From contig FJOG01000008.1 in assembly GCA_900073065.1 (NCBI GenBank), positions 349,631 through 413,630 on the forward strand: DNA of 64,000 nucleotides, read 5' to 3'. Positions 1-12,232 of this stretch are shown here, in pieces. The notes under the pieces are model-generated. The model was given only the letters and a program-made list of their open reading frames with translations. It ran no database searches and was not told the DNA's origin. This DNA is from Phialocephala subalpina (Eukaryota > Ascomycota > Leotiomycetes > Helotiales > Mollisiaceae). A program made the translations under genes and the position numbers. Every line of letters begins with the position of its first letter. Position 1 is the stretch's first letter.

Positions 1-307
1 GAACGACTTGGCCTGTTTCGGGGCGACCGGACAGGGACCCGCCCCCGGATTTTGGCCCTGAACTGAAAGCTGCCAAATGCCCGGGACGAGCAGCGAATGA
101 GACAGCAGGTGGACGGTGACCAGAGGGACCAGAGTGGAACGGATAAAGATTTTGCCATCGGTGTGCCAGCTGGTGGGGAAAACCATCGACTAGATGATCG
201 GGCCCAGAGCTGGAGTTAGGGGGATGGAGATTTCGAGCGGATGAATGATTATCTTCCCCATACCCCAGATCCAAACATAAGAGCTTGGGATTCCTGGAGT
301 TCTGGGA

Positions 308-378
308 TCGACAGCTCAAGCATCTTGACAGCTCTTGACAGCTTCTTGACAGCTCTCGACAAGCTCTCGACAGCTTCT
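308..378. repeat. Short imperfect tandem repeat in the 5' leader
   Basis: About six imperfect copies of a TTGACAGCTC-like unit (variants TCGACAGCTC and TCGACAAGCTC) lie 40-110 bases before the transporter ATG. They probably fall in the promoter or 5' untranslated leader. No function can be assigned. Confidence 0.6.
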
Positions 379-419
379 TATCCATTTTTCAGAGTCATCC
401 AGATCAACAAGATTCCAAG

Positions 420-2138
420 ATGGGTCTCTTCACCAAGGTCGAGGACAGGCCGACGCCTCCCAGTGTCTACAACTGGCGAGTCTATGCTTGCTCTATGCTT
501 GCTGGTTCGGCAGCTATCATGATTGGGTACGTACCGCTGGAAGACTTCAAGCAGAACGATGCTGATGGATGGATAGTTATGACAGCGCTTTCATCGGCAC
601 CACACTGGCCCTCCCATCCTTCAAGGATGAATTCCACTTCAACACACTCTCGACATCGGCAATCAACCTCCTCAGCGCCAATATCGTCTCATGCTACCAG
701 GCTGGTGCATTCTTCGGCGCCATCTTTGCGTATGTCGCGGCTTTTTCAATGGGTCGAACCTCGGGTATGACTGTCTTTTCTGCCATCTTCACACTTGGCG
801 CTGGTCTTATGCTTGGTGCCAATGGCGACAGAGGATTGGGACTCATCTACGCTGGTCGTGTCTTGGCTGGTATCGGTGTCGGTGGAGCTTCCAACTTAGC
901 TCCTATCTACATTTCTGAGATTTCACCTCCTGCTATTCGAGGACGCCTTGTTTGCATGTTTGAATTGGGATGGCAAATTGGTGGCTTGGTTGGATTCTGG
1001 ATTAATGTAAGCATTCATGGGAACATGGGAAATGCATGATACTAACAGTTCATAGTACGGAGTCTCTCTCCACGTTAAGCCCGGACGCCCTCAATGGATC
1101 ATCCCCTTCGCCGTCCAACTCATCCCCTCCGGCATGCTCTTCGTCGGCTCCTTCTGGCTCCGCGAAAGCCCCCGCTGGTTGATGACAAAAGGCAAGCGCG
1201 AGCAGGCAATCAAGAATTTATGCTGGATCAGAGAGCTCCCCGAAGACGAAATCTATATCAAAGAAGAGGTCTACGCCATCGATCAGAACATCGAGCGACA
1301 AATGCAAGCTGGTGGTCTCGGATTCTGGCAACCGTTCAAGATCTTGGCTAGCAACAAGGCTATTCAGTGGAGATTCTTCCTCGGTGGCTCGCTCTTCTTC
1401 TGGCAGAACGCTACGGGTATTAATGCTATCAATTATTATTCCCCTACGGTGTTCAAGTCCATTGGTATTACAGGAACCAACACATCGCTCTTCACCACCG
1501 GACTCTTTGGTGTCGTCAAGACTGTCTTCACAATCGTCTACCTCGTCTTCCTCGTTGATCAATTCGGACGTCGCCGTCTGTTGATGATCGGTGCTATCGG
1601 TGGTTCGCTCTGCCTCTGGTATGTAGGAGGATATATCGCTGCCGCTGACCCCGCGGCGCATCCGACGAAGTCTCTCCCACCATCTGGTGTTTCGGCTGTC
1701 TTCTTCTTCTATCTCTGGACGGCGTTCTACTCTCCAACTTGGAACCCAACCCCTTGGGTTCTCAACTCTGAGATGTTCGATCAGAATGTCCGTACCTTGG
1801 CTCAAGCTTTCGCCGCAGCAAACAACTGGCTCTGGAACTTTTTGATTGCGAGATTCACGCCTCAGATGTTTGCTTCCATGGGATATGGGGTGTATTTCTT
1901 CTTCGCTTCGCTCTTGATTTGCTCTACTATTTTCGTGTACTTCCTTATTCCGGAAACCAAGAACATCCCACTTGAGGGTATCGATCGCTTGTTCGACAGA
2001 AGACTCAAGGCTTCTCAAGCTCATGCCATCGTTTGGCGCGAACTATCAGAAGAAGAGGAGGTTCTCAGAGTTGGGTTGACGAGTGGGAATCTGGAGAAAG
2101 ATACTCTGACGGTTGAGCAGGTTGAGCAGCGAGTCTAA
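420..2138 (+). CDS. qutD: Quinate permease-like MFS sugar transporter
   Basis: Three exons (420-526, 577-1006, 1056-2138) give 539 residues. Both introns are GT-AG, and the second has a CTAAC branch site. The N-terminus contains EDRPTPPSVYNWRVY followed by MIGYDSAFIGTTLALPSF, which is the signature of the fungal quinate permease (QutD/Qa-y) branch of the sugar-porter family. Other sugar-porter blocks are visible: the GR-rich loop ending SPPAIRGRL, FWLRESPRWL, the DQFGRRRLL loop and PETKNIPLEGID near the C-terminus. The expected product is a 12-helix plasma-membrane proton symporter for quinate or a related sugar or acid. No other quinate-catabolic genes lie beside it, so the substrate is inferred from the family only. 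The length is normal and no defect is visible. Confidence 0.9.
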
Positions 2139-3745
2139 ACTCCTGGCTGTATGATGAATTGAAGGACGACTTTCGAGAGTCGATGATGGATTGTATTAAC
2201 GAGATGATGCTCCGTATTGATATCCTCTAGATGAACGTTTATAATGTTTTTATTACACAACACCTGCTTGACTTAACTCTGCCAACGTGCTTGAACTGTA
2301 ACAACATCGAGAATTGAACATTCAGAAGATACTTGGGTCGGCGGGAAAGACTTCAGCCCGCGGACAATACCCAGATATGAGGCGCACTTTTGCAAGCATC
2401 CATGCAGTGTTCATGCCCAAGAGTCTCCGCCACCAACAAAATGTCCCATCGGCAGTGGAGCGGAAAGGATCTCACAACCACCTCCTCCTCACTCACGCCC
2501 TACTCAGTAACTCAAGCATTGTCCACCAACTTATAATTCCCGAAATAACCCACTTTATTAAAAAAAAAACAGTTCGATCTTAAAAAGCATCGTATATGCT
2601 TTCTGGAAGATGGGACGTTCTGCTCTTTGGGATAGAGCGGAGGAGTGGTAGTGAATGAACGGGATCTAGCGGAGCACAGCGGAAGGTGAATATCCGACCC
2701 GCTGTGAAGCATGACGGGTGGTTTCTATGCACGACTGTGAGTGGTACATTGGTTATTTTCGTCAATCTACCATTCCCAGATAGAGTTTCTGCATCGTAAA
2801 GGCAATGATTTTAAATTTTGATAAGATGGACATTTTGCTCGGCGGGAGCCAGCGGAGCGGGGTGGAGAAGAATGTCAGGTAGGGCAGGAACTCATATAAA
2901 TGGGAGCAAGCAGGAGGTGAAGGTGAATTGGAAAATGCAAATGTTATGGAAAGAGTTCGCAAGATTTGGTTGCGAAATGTTCAGCGAGTGGAAAGCCTTG
3001 ACTTCGATGGATGAGACGCGATGATCAACATCAAGCAAGGCACCGGACTTATCGCAGATGTGAAATTCGTTACTGTAAGAAGGAAGGATAGATTACAGAG
3101 TGATAGCGATGTTCAAGCTCTGAAGCGCATTCGCGTTGCACGAAAGGATGCACAGGGGACTGAAATTTTCACCACGAGTTGCGACTGCCCACCGCTCTCT
3201 TTCCACATCTATCCAGTCCCCTCTGCAGCCCAAAGTCTCTTCTTCTATGCCTCCCTACCATTTCCCTTCATCAATCGTCCCCAAAGACTTCGTGGTGCAG
3301 CAAAGTGTGTAGATCATAAAATGAAACGACCTCGAGATGGCCAACTCGAGGTCGAGATTAACGACAGATCCTTCCCTCTCAGAACATATTATGACCAAAT
3401 TGATAACATAACGCTACCGCTTGGTCAATTCACCATCGTTGCCACCTAGGTCTAGCAGCGTGATGGGTTGATGCTCTTGATGGAAGAAAAGAAGAATTCT
3501 CGCGATCAAAAAATTTGATGTTCCCAAAATTTGAGTCACGTGGAAGGCCAGTGCGATTGAAAATATGAGCTCCATTATTGGTGCAGAGTAGATGGGAAAG
3601 TGGGGCCACTCATTGCCGAGGAAAGCAGGAGCTTCCGGCCGGTCAATTCCGTATCGTCGACGACAACATCTGAGCCTCAACTCTCAATTGTACCATCACC
3701 AACGCCCCGTTGAGAGAGACAGAAGACACAACTCCACTCATCAAG
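2139..3745. other. Intergenic, no gene recognised
   Basis: This stretch lies between the transporter stop and the sdhC start. It holds the transporter 3' end and presumably the sdhC promoter. The short open frames here show no recognisable domain and no convincing intron-joined gene. Confidence 0.6.
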
Positions 3746-4542
3746 ATGTTGGCACAACGAGCAGCTCAACAGTCTCTGCGCAGGCGTACGTTTCTCTTGA
3801 GGGTCTGATGGATTGGATTGGCATCAAGACATCCCACCATGATGAATGGCGATAGCTAACAACCACCCAGTCGCAGCCTCGCAGCCATCAATGCTCTCGC
3901 AGATGGTGTTCAGAAACACAATGGCTCCTCTCGCCGTCAGCTCCTCAGTCCTGGCTCGGTATGCCATCCCCTCCATCCATGCCCATCATCCCTCCCACCA
4001 TCACATCACCATACTAACGATATAATCAACAGACGACCAACATCAACCTCCACAATCCAAACCCAAAAACTCACCCCGGCAGACTCCTATGAAATCCTCG
4101 TCGCCCAACGCAAGAACCGGCCCAACTCTCCCCACCTCCAAATCTACAAATGGCAAATCACAGCCGTAATGTCGATCATGAACCGATTCACCGGCAGCGT
4201 TCTCTCTGCTGGCTTCTACGTTTTCGGGTTATCATACCTGGTTTCACCTCTGCTTGGATGGAGTCTTGATAGTGCGAGTATGGCTGCGGCGTTTGCGGCT
4301 TGGCCTGTTGCTTTGAAGGTTTTGGCGAAGTTTGCGGTTGCTATGCCGTTTACGTTTCATAGGTGAGTGGGGGAGACTGACTTTTGGAGCGATGGGTGCT
4401 AATACTGGGTAGCTTCAATGGTGTTAGACATTTGGTTTGGGATATGGGAAAGCAATTTACGAATCAGCAGGTTATTAGGACAGGACTGTTCACTACTGGT
4501 ATCGCGACGGTGAGCGCGTTGGCGCTGGCTCTTTTTGTGTAA
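3746..4542 (+). CDS. sdhC: Succinate dehydrogenase cytochrome b subunit (SDHC)
   Basis: Four exons (3746-3785, 3871-3958, 4033-4362, 4413-4542) give 195 residues. The junctions keep frame and have GT-AG ends; a CTAAC branch site precedes the second exon. The N-terminus is basic and Ser/Gln-rich, like a mitochondrial targeting peptide. The mature part has the SDHC blocks RPNSPHLQIYKWQIT, SIMNRFTGSVLSAG and HSFNGVRHLVWD, the last with the expected haem-ligand histidine, and three hydrophobic segments. The protein anchors complex II in the inner mitochondrial membrane and helps form the ubiquinone pocket, which is the target of SDHI fungicides. In the quinone-site block an Asn stands where many homologues have His (S-x-x-H/N-R-x-TG). 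I cannot tell from one window whether this is the only sdhC of the genome. Confidence 0.92.
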
Positions 4543-5061
4543 GTAAGCATGACGCAAGGGCACGGGAGCTGGGGGTTGGAGAGAATGTACTGGGGAAGAT
4601 GGAACAATGAAAGAATGGATGAGAGTTGATTGGGACCGAGGGCGGCGGAGCAGCAGACATACATGATTACGATGATGGCTGGAACAGAAGAACAGACAAT
4701 GAATACTTGCGTGTAACTTTACCTTGTATTCTTTTGCCATTGATCTTGGCTGTGTATTCCGCAAATTCCGCCATTCCGGACGAGTGTCTCGACTATTGCC
4801 TGTATATGTATACTGTTTCAATGTCCCTAATTCCGAGGGGGGTTTTTATGTGGGATTATTCGATGTTGCTTCCGCCAATATCTCCAAAACCTATTGCGTC
4901 CGTATGGATGTTAGAGTGCTCTTGCTTTGCTCTTGCTTCGGAGATTGAACGCGAGTCAATGAGCTGCATGCATATCAGCTGACCTCAGCCGCCTTCTTGT
5001 TTTGCCAGCCTCATTTCCTCCTCTTCATCAACCTCGACTCCTTCTTTTCCAAGTCATTAAA
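4543..5061. other. Intergenic, no gene recognised
   Basis: Short spacer between sdhC and the HET gene. It presumably holds the sdhC 3' end and the HET promoter. No motif stands out. Confidence 0.5.
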
Positions 5062-7945
5062 ATGGTATCACCACAACCTTACACTTACACGCCACTGCAG
5101 GAGGCAGATGCTATTCGCCTTATCGTCTTGTACCCATCGCCGGAAATTGATGCACCTGTTCACATCAGCCTCATCTCTGTCACTCTTTCGGATTATGATG
5201 ATGAGATTATTGATAACTATACAGCCTTATCCTACGTGTGAGTCATCCTTTCCAAGCAAGGTCTTCTTTTGTGTGTTGTTTCTACAAACTCGAGGGCGGC
5301 GTGTCCGAGTGTCCGAGTGTCTCTATTTGCCTGCCTGCACATCCCGCTATTCTTGGAAGGAGCACTGAGCTCTACTCGTGATATGCAAAGAGCAAATTGA
5401 CTCGTACACAGGTGGGGTAAGGTGAACGACAAGCGGACCATCCTAATCGATGGCCACAACCTCGAGATCACAGCATCATTGGACTCAGCCTTGCGACACC
5501 TTCGAGACCAGAAGAGAGAGCTAAAGGTTTGGGCTGATGGAATATGCATTAATCAAGGTGATCTGGATGAGCGCAGCGTACAAGTCATGATCATGGGCAA
5601 AATCTATGAGTTTGCGAGGCATACGATCATCTTTCTAGGAGATTCGATACCGGAGATCGATAACGTCATGGACATTCTTACTCGCAAAGAGCACAGCCCA
5701 GTGTCGCACTTTGAGTCGGGATTTTTGAGAAATGTGTCTCACATGCTTGCTGTAGAGAGCGATGACCCATTTCATCGCAGATCCTGCGAACCTCAATCGT
5801 CTGCAAAGCGGTCGCCAAAAGGTAAGCTGTACTTTCTCAACATTCCCCAGCTGTTGAATTTATGGTATAAAATGCCCTGGTTTTCTAAGGACGTTGTCCT
5901 CAGCTCTCAATGTGCAAAAGAATTTTACTGACTGCAAGGTCATGATAACAGGTATCAGTGACGAGTCGCGGCGCTTTATTGCAGAGTACATACTGAAACG
6001 ACCCTGGTTCTCTCGCGTCTGGGTATTGCAAGAACTTGTTCTCTCTGCAGATCCTTGGCTCCAAGTAGGAGCGCGCCGAATCAGGTGGAATTTGTTTTGC
6101 GATCTCGTTCTGTATGGCATCGATCCTTCAGAATTCATGGGAGGGATGTTGACACTATTTGATATGAATGATACTCGGGCGCGACTCGGACCCTTTTGGC
6201 AAAAGTCTCTAATCGAACGACGCAAATCAACTCGAGTCAATGCAGACCCAGGTACATTCTACTTTTCTGATTGCTTTTAGAGCCTTTGGTTGGTGTCACC
6301 CTCCGATGCACGGATGTCCCGGTACCTGCGGGACATCCAGTCCCATCCTCAAGTTTCGTGAGAAAGACATACTGACGCCGAAACTATTGGGTCAGGTAAC
6401 ACCGCCGCCAATATGCTCTTGCGGATATTGCACCTTCGAAGAGGATTTGGAGTCGCAGATCCGCGAGATATGATCTACGCGCATTTGGGACTGGTTCAGG
6501 ACAGCCGAAGTCCACCAATTACCTTACCACAAGCCGATTATCGACTCGCACCACATCAGCTGTACACTGAATTCGCCGCGTACTCTCTACGTTATACTGG
6601 GAATTTGGAATTCTTGTCCCAAATCGGAGAGCGTCACTCTGATGGTCGAGTAGAAGATCTACCGTCCTGGGTTCCTGACTGGACCTCCTTTAGGACTTCC
6701 TCAGCTCCTCTTGTTCCTGGGCCCATAACCTGGGATCTCAAGGGCATTGACTTGCTTCATACATTCCATGACACCTCAAACGTCCTTGCTTGTGTGGGTC
6801 ATTTTCTCGACACAGTCAAGACTATTAAAGAGGGAGTCCCGCCATACGTTGATCTGCAAGAAGTTTACAACGAGGTTGTTGGGGGCTACCGCAGCAAATC
6901 TGAAGAGAGCAAGCGCCCTGACCGGCTGTCTGAGCACGATCTCGACCATACTGATAGAGTCGATTTCACCACTAGGATGTCGGTCGAAGATGAAGTTGAT
7001 AAGAGACTTCGTCAATTAATGGAGCGCATGTACGCACGGATATCCGATATATTTTACACCTGGCTTGCTGATCCATCGCTACCTTATGGAAGTGAAAATT
7101 CTTTTGAGTACTTTTTCGGACAGAAAAACGTCGAAAGGAAAGGGAAGTTCCTCGAGCTGCTCTCAGGAAAGCTTCTTAACACTGTCATCTCTTTTTCAGA
7201 CCCCGAACTGCGCCCGAGCGGGATCAAACCTGATCTCCATCGCAAATCACTCCAAGACTCATCACAGGAAAGTGCCACCAACGATCCATTATCTGCTGGA
7301 AAACACTTCGATCCATTATCCTTCCTTCTATTGGAGATGACGAATCCATATGGATTCAAGCACATTTCGGATTGGAAAATTGCCGTCACTGAAGGTGGCA
7401 AGCTGGCTCTCGTTCCTCCCACGACCGTCGAGGGCGATGTTATTGTCGACCTTCTCTCGAACCATCTGTCACCTTACATCCTGCGACGTGTACCCCGAGA
7501 GGAAGTCAATACCGAGCTCGAACAAGACATCCTTCGAGAGTTCAGCCAGAAAATCAAGACTTTCATACAGAGAGACCGAAATGGAGAGTTTTCTTTCATT
7601 AGTGATGAAATTCGTTGGGAGCCTGGGATGGAATTTCCGTTGAAACCGAACACCGATTCCGGGAAACATTCGATATGGGGATCTAAGGAGGCCGGCATAG
7701 TGTTGTTGGGATTATGTTTCGAGGCTGTGATGCTCGAGGTTTCGATTGGGAGCTTTAGACCTGAAGCTGAGGGTGCCGAAGCAGGGATGTCCGAGGCTGA
7801 CACTTCCGACTCTGAGGATTTCCTATCCCAGAGTATTGCTATTGAGCATTGTATTTTTATTTCGAATTGCTGTTTTAGGACAGAGCCAGATACACTCACA
7901 TATAGTGACGATCGGATGCATACAAAGGTTTTTGCACTCTATTAG
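5062..7945 (+). CDS. HET-domain (heterokaryon incompatibility) protein
   Basis: Four exons (5062-5237, 5412-5821, 5952-6251, 6396-7945) give 811 residues. The start at 5062 is the first ATG of the open frame. The HET domain spans roughly residues 50-330: YTALSYVWG across the first junction, LKVWADGICINQGD, the RPWFSRVWVLQEL block in exon 3, and VADPRDMIYAHLGL in exon 4 (the usual DPRDKxYALLGL). The long C-terminal region has no domain I recognise. HET proteins act in non-self recognition and trigger cell death after fusion of unlike strains; whether this one does is unknown. The frame is intact. Intron 3 (144 nt) carries a near-perfect hairpin and matches introns of other genes in this window; intron 2 may be a weaker relative. 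Confidence 0.88.
6252..6395 (+). repeat. Intron 3 of the HET gene: candidate introner-like element
   Basis: This 144-nt intron contains GGATGTCCCG, a seven-base loop and CGGGACATCC, a perfect 10-bp hairpin. It ends with ATACTGACGCCGAAACTATT then GGGTCAG. The 3' block and the hairpin core ATGTCCCG recur in introns of the giant gene (58495-58632, 59064-59203), and in weaker form in the Zn2Cys6 gene (29799-29949). Splicing it out restores the HET frame and the DPRD motif context. Confidence 0.6.
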
Positions 7946-8062
7946 AGTTACTGGGGGGGGAGGGGGGAGTCATCGCTTCTCAATTGATCGAGGACGTGGG
8001 GACGGAGGTATGTGTATTCACGCGACACTCAGCGACTGCTAACATTGAGATTGCAAGTTCAA

Positions 8063-8096
8063 GCAGCACATGACTACTGGCAGCACATGACTACTG
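8063..8096. repeat. 17-bp perfect tandem duplication
   Basis: Two adjacent identical copies of GCAGCACATGACTACTG in the spacer after the HET gene. It is likely a simple slippage duplication. Confidence 0.9.
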
Positions 8097-8149
8097 ATCT
8101 AGTTGTTTCCATGTGTTTATATGACTGGATAGCCAACATCAAAAAAAGC

Positions 8150-8475
8150 TATCCTCTCAGCGTCTTCGCTGCCTCATGTATCTCCATGACCTCCGCCTTC
8201 TTCGGCTCAGGGAGAATCTTACTCACCACTTCAATCCATCGACGACTAAACGATTGTAGACTGCCGACTATTCACTAAAAGATCGATCCTAATCCGCCAC
8301 TATTGAGTCTATGGTGTTTCGCGACAAGTTCTAGCATCCAAAAAGAGACCAACACAATCAATGAGAACGACCTCTTCGGTGCCTCAACAGCCTCACGAAT
8401 CCGAACTCCACGACATTCTCTATTACTAGGATCCTGCCAAAAGACATAGTGCATCTCGAGCTCTGCTGAGGACAC
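8150..8475 (-). pseudogene. Decayed fragments of a duplicated ABM-fold gene
   Basis: On the minus strand, about 8170-8260 reads VSKILPEPKKAEVMEIHE, close to VSRIALEPQKVEVMESVE of the intact gene at 9121-9563. Separately, about 8335-8425 matches the 3' end of that gene at nucleotide level, including the run up to GGTCGTTCTCATTGA and the flanking CATCCAAAAAGAGA. The two fragments overlap in the part of the gene they represent and are not joined in one frame. This suggests more than one ancient tandem copy, all now broken. Confidence 0.5.
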
Positions 8476-9120
8476 TCTACCACGACCGTCTACACTTGGG
8501 GCTCAATCAGTGACCTCGCCTCAGGTCTGAAGTCCAGCTCGAATCTCTGATTCAAAGACATGAAGTATCTAGCACTGAATTCCCGGACCTAGGGTCAACT
8601 AGCAAATATAAGGAGCGGAGCTACGAGTTTCTCCAGCATGGAAAGCGTCTTCATGATCGGAAAAGGGGCCGAGATTACCGATCGTACGCTCTGAGTACAG
8701 GACGATCGGGGTTGTGGGGAGAGGAAGGATTTGGGAGAAGGCATTGAAGGTGCGGCAACAGAAGCTGGTGTGGGAGGGGGGATATCAAAGGGGAAAGAGT
8801 GGACGTCAAGCCGATCGAGAATTTAGAAGATGTCCTGGATGGACTCGAACATTGATTGTGAGTCTATGATATACGGACTCTGAAGACCGCCCATATTTGA
8901 GTGGCATCGACTCTCCAACTCTACCCGCCGAATCCTCGTTTGCTTGGATTCCACACTACACTGCCATCGTCAGAGACACACGGCTAGTAATCTTCTGATA
9001 AGAGAACCTATGTAATGACTGGTAGGTAAGCCTTGTGGCAACTACACGGTGACTGACTTCGTTTATAGTTGCGAGACGCAAAATCCTGGTCCTAGGCCAT
9101 CAAAAAGAGATGGAACAAGT

Positions 9121-9563
9121 TCAATGAGATCGACCTCTTTGACGCCTCAATGGCCGCACAAATCTGAATCCCTCAACACTCTCCATGACTTCCACCTTTT
9201 GTGGCTCCAACGCAATCCTACTTACAGTCTCAAAGAACCCCTTGTAGTATTCCTTCTTCGATTGTACCTTTAGACGACAATCCACTTTAGCAGTGTACTT
9301 ATGACGAGAACGCGCCAGCGTCCCAAGATTGCGCTTTCGAAGTATCTTACATCAACCATGAAATCCATGTCGCAGTCCCACATCTCTACCATGCGAATTA
9401 CTCCCGGCTGACCTTTCACTTCGAAGACGTTGAAGAAAAGGCACTCATCCTCCTGAATAAGCTTCTCTTTCAGCGGATGCAGCGACTCGAAGAACTGAGC
9501 AATTCTTTCCGGAGGAAAAATCCATGTAATATGAATTGTCAAGGGTTCATTCGACAAATGCAT
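9121..9563 (-). CDS. Small ABM-fold (antibiotic biosynthesis monooxygenase-like) protein
   Basis: Two exons on the minus strand (9563-9351, 9267-9121), joined by an 83-nt GT-AG intron, give 119 residues. The fold is suggested by EPLTIHITWIFPPERIAQFF, ECLFFNVFE, a WD-containing strand followed by MDFMVDVQSKKEYYKGFF, then EPQKVEVMESVEGFRF. This is the order seen in small fungal dimeric alpha-beta barrel (ABM) proteins, which average about 110 residues. The start was placed at MHLSNEPL because homologues begin shortly before this strand. The frame is open upstream, and another ATG at 9674 would add 37 residues. The substrate is unknown; relatives include monooxygenases and cofactor-free oxidases. 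Confidence 0.6.
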
Positions 9564-10554
9564 TCTCGGTTTATATTTGATGATCTTTGCTGTTTTCGCT
9601 TGATGGTATTGTTTGTTGTTGATGGGGGTTTTGAAGACATGGATAGATCTCCGAGGGTCTTTGTCAGTGGACATTTTTTCGAGGTGATAAAATGTTGAAG
9701 CTATTGATTTAGAGGTGCGTGCAGTGAAAGGCTTCATTGGGAGAGCCATGACCATGGAGATCAAGGGATGGTGGACGGATCTGGGGGATTTGGTGGACTC
9801 CTACTGGACACTGCTTGCAGGTGCGCGATGAGCAGAGATCTGCGTCATTGCCAGATCCGGAGGAGGGTGCGAACACGCCACCCGTCTGCCCAAAAAGCTG
9901 ACACATGATGAAAAATAAAAGAAAAAGCAAGAAGAGCCACGAGTTGCGCCACTCAGTGTCCTTGTATCGTATCGCTTATGAGTACTGCTTTGGATTCGGT
10001 AGAGGCGGCTATTCTTGTCGATGCTTCAAATTCTCTATTGACATTGGTCTGATTGCTTTTAGGCTATTGTCTAACAGGACCCTCGAAATGAGGGGAACAC
10101 ATCGAACAAACGAGGCACTTGAAAGCAGGGGTCGGAGTAAGGGGTGCCGACGGCACTCGGACTGCTTTGCGAGGGCGGGGTGACCCCGTTTCCAGCTGCC
10201 ATGAAATTGTTAGATTGGCGCGGCTCAAGCTTCAATATATTTCCCAGACGAACATGCACCCAACTAGACAGTACAAGATCCTTGCTTTGCTCTTCTGTAC
10301 TCAACGTTCTTTGCAATGTCTTGTTCTGACCTTATGCCCCGGGTTAGAAGCTGAGAATGGGCGACAAATGTTCAGAGCTTTGGCGATCTTTGGGGGTTGC
10401 AGCGGAATTATATCCAACTTTAGCGGTTAAAGTGGCATCAATTATTTTCCTTGGAAATTTTACAATGTATATGAAGGAGTTAGTTGTCAACATTCCACCA
10501 TTCTCTGCTTCTAAATATTTCGTATCGTATGGTCTCCTCCGTCTTCGCCTCATC
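9564..10554. other. Intergenic, upstream of the GH43 gene
   Basis: No gene recognised. The right half should contain the GH43 promoter, including two CreA-type hexamers listed separately. Confidence 0.5.
10175..10342. promoter_or_regulatory. Possible CreA carbon-repressor sites upstream of GH43
   Basis: GCGGGG at 10175-10180 and CCCCGG (complement CCGGGG) at 10337-10342 both match the CreA consensus SYGGRG and lie about 210-380 bases before the GH43 ATG. Carbon repression of such genes is well known in fungi. Hexamers of this kind also occur by chance, so this is suggestive only. Confidence 0.3.
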
Positions 10555-12232
10555 ATGAAGTTCTCCATCTCAGCACTCTTCTGCCTCTTGGCTGTCTCCC
10601 CGGCACTTGGACAGACATTTAGGAATCCAGTACTATGGAACGATCTCGCAGACAACGACGTCTTCCGTGTCAATGACACCTTTTATTATTCCGCTTCCAC
10701 GATGCACTACTCGCCCGGCGCTCCCATCCTACAGTCCAAAGATCTGGTCAACTGGGAATACATTGGCCACTCAGTTCCAACTCTTGACTGGGGCTCCAAA
10801 TATGATCTTGCAAATGGAACGAATGCTTACGTCAAAGGTATCTGGGCCTCAACTCTACGATACCGCGAAAGCAACGGGTTATTTTACTGGATTGGCTGTG
10901 TGGAATTCAGCACCACGTATATCTTCACCGCACCCTCCATCACAGGCCCCTGGACCCAAAGCTCATCTATCGATAATTGCTATTACGATGCTGGTATGCT
11001 CATCGATGACGATGACACGATGTATGTCGCGCATGGCGGTGGGACGATCTCAGTCTCCCAGCTCTCACCAGACGGGCTAAGCGAGGTCTCAACACAGGTT
11101 GTATTCACCAGTCCATCAGACGTCGGCTATATCGAAGGCTCGAGAATGTAAGTTCGGGGCTGAAACTCCCTCAGGATCCTAAACAATCTCACAACTTCTT
11201 CCTCAAATAATGTCCCAGTTCTCCCGAAACAATTGCTAAGTGGCGCCTAGGTACAAATACAACGGAAGCTATTATATCTTCAACACTAGACCTGCGGATG
11301 CGCAATTCGTTCTTAAGTCTACGAATGGTCCTTTTGGTCCTTATGTTGTCAAAGAACTTCTCGCTGATATCGAAGGTCCGATTGTGGGAGGGGGTGTACC
11401 GCATCAGGGGTCTTTGGTCGACACACAGAAAGGGGACTGGTACTATATGGCCTTCGAAGACTCTTATCCCGGCGGTCGCATGCCAGTTCTCGCTCCCATC
11501 ACATGGGGATCAGACGGCTTCCCTATTCTCATAACAGTCAACGGTTCTTGGGGCACTAGCTACGAATATCCTCTCCCACCATTTCCTGTCCCGGATCTTA
11601 ATGGAACCGATCTCTTCAAAGAAACAAAGCTAGGACCGCAGTGGGAATGGAACCATAATCCCGATGTTACCAAATTTTCTGTTGGTAATGGACTGAAGCT
11701 TGAGACTGTGACGGTTACGGATGATATCTACGAAGCGCGGAACACGCTTACGCATCGTATTCTAGGCCCGACTTCGTCGGGAACTATCTTACTTGATTAT
11801 AAGAAGATGGTGGATGGTGATCGAGCGGGATTGGCACTCTTTCGAGATGTGAGTGCTTGGATTGGGATTGTTAACTCTGGTAGCGATTTCAAGGTGAGCT
11901 TCTGGAATGGTATGACGCTTAATTCTTCAACATGGACGACTTCCAGCCCCGGCTCTGAGATTGCTTCAGTCCCAATAACGAACGGAACGGGGAAGATTTG
12001 GTTGAGGGCTTTTGTTGATGTTCAACCTGGGCAGGTGGATACTGGATTGTTCTTTTACAGCACGGATGGTGTTGGTTATACCCAGCTCGGGAGTTTCACG
12101 CTCAACAACGACTGGGAGTTTTTCATGGGCTACAGATATGCGATCTTCAACTTCGCTGTAATTGAACTGGGAGGCTCGGTGGAGGTGGATTCCTTCAGCT
12201 TGGACGCTCCTGGGTTGACGACCACTGGATAA
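10555..12232 (+). CDS. Secreted GH43 beta-xylosidase/arabinofuranosidase-like enzyme
   Basis: Two exons (10555-11147, 11251-12232) give 524 residues. The start is chosen at MKFSISALFCLLAVSPALG, a clear signal peptide; the open frame upstream lacks one. The GH43 five-bladed propeller runs from about residue 20 to 310. The catalytic base Asp lies in NPVLWNDLADNDVFRV, a further acidic strand is DAGMLIDDDD, and the general acid Glu is in IEGSRMYKYNG, which spans the splice junction. PHQGSLVDT and GRMPVLAPITWG match the beta-xylosidase-like subfamilies. Residues from about 340 on form a concanavalin-like C-terminal domain. The protein should act outside the cell on xylan or arabinoxylan side chains. 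It has many N-glycosylation sites and the frame is intact. Confidence 0.88.

Noticed and set aside
1218..2024. 268-residue open frame on the minus strand
   Set aside because: It is the antisense of the transporter exon 3, which has clear sugar-porter motifs. The antisense product has no domain and odd composition.
5238..5411. HET intron 1 as another introner-like element
   Set aside because: It is long (174 nt) but lacks the 3' ATACTGAC block and the ATGTCCC hairpin.
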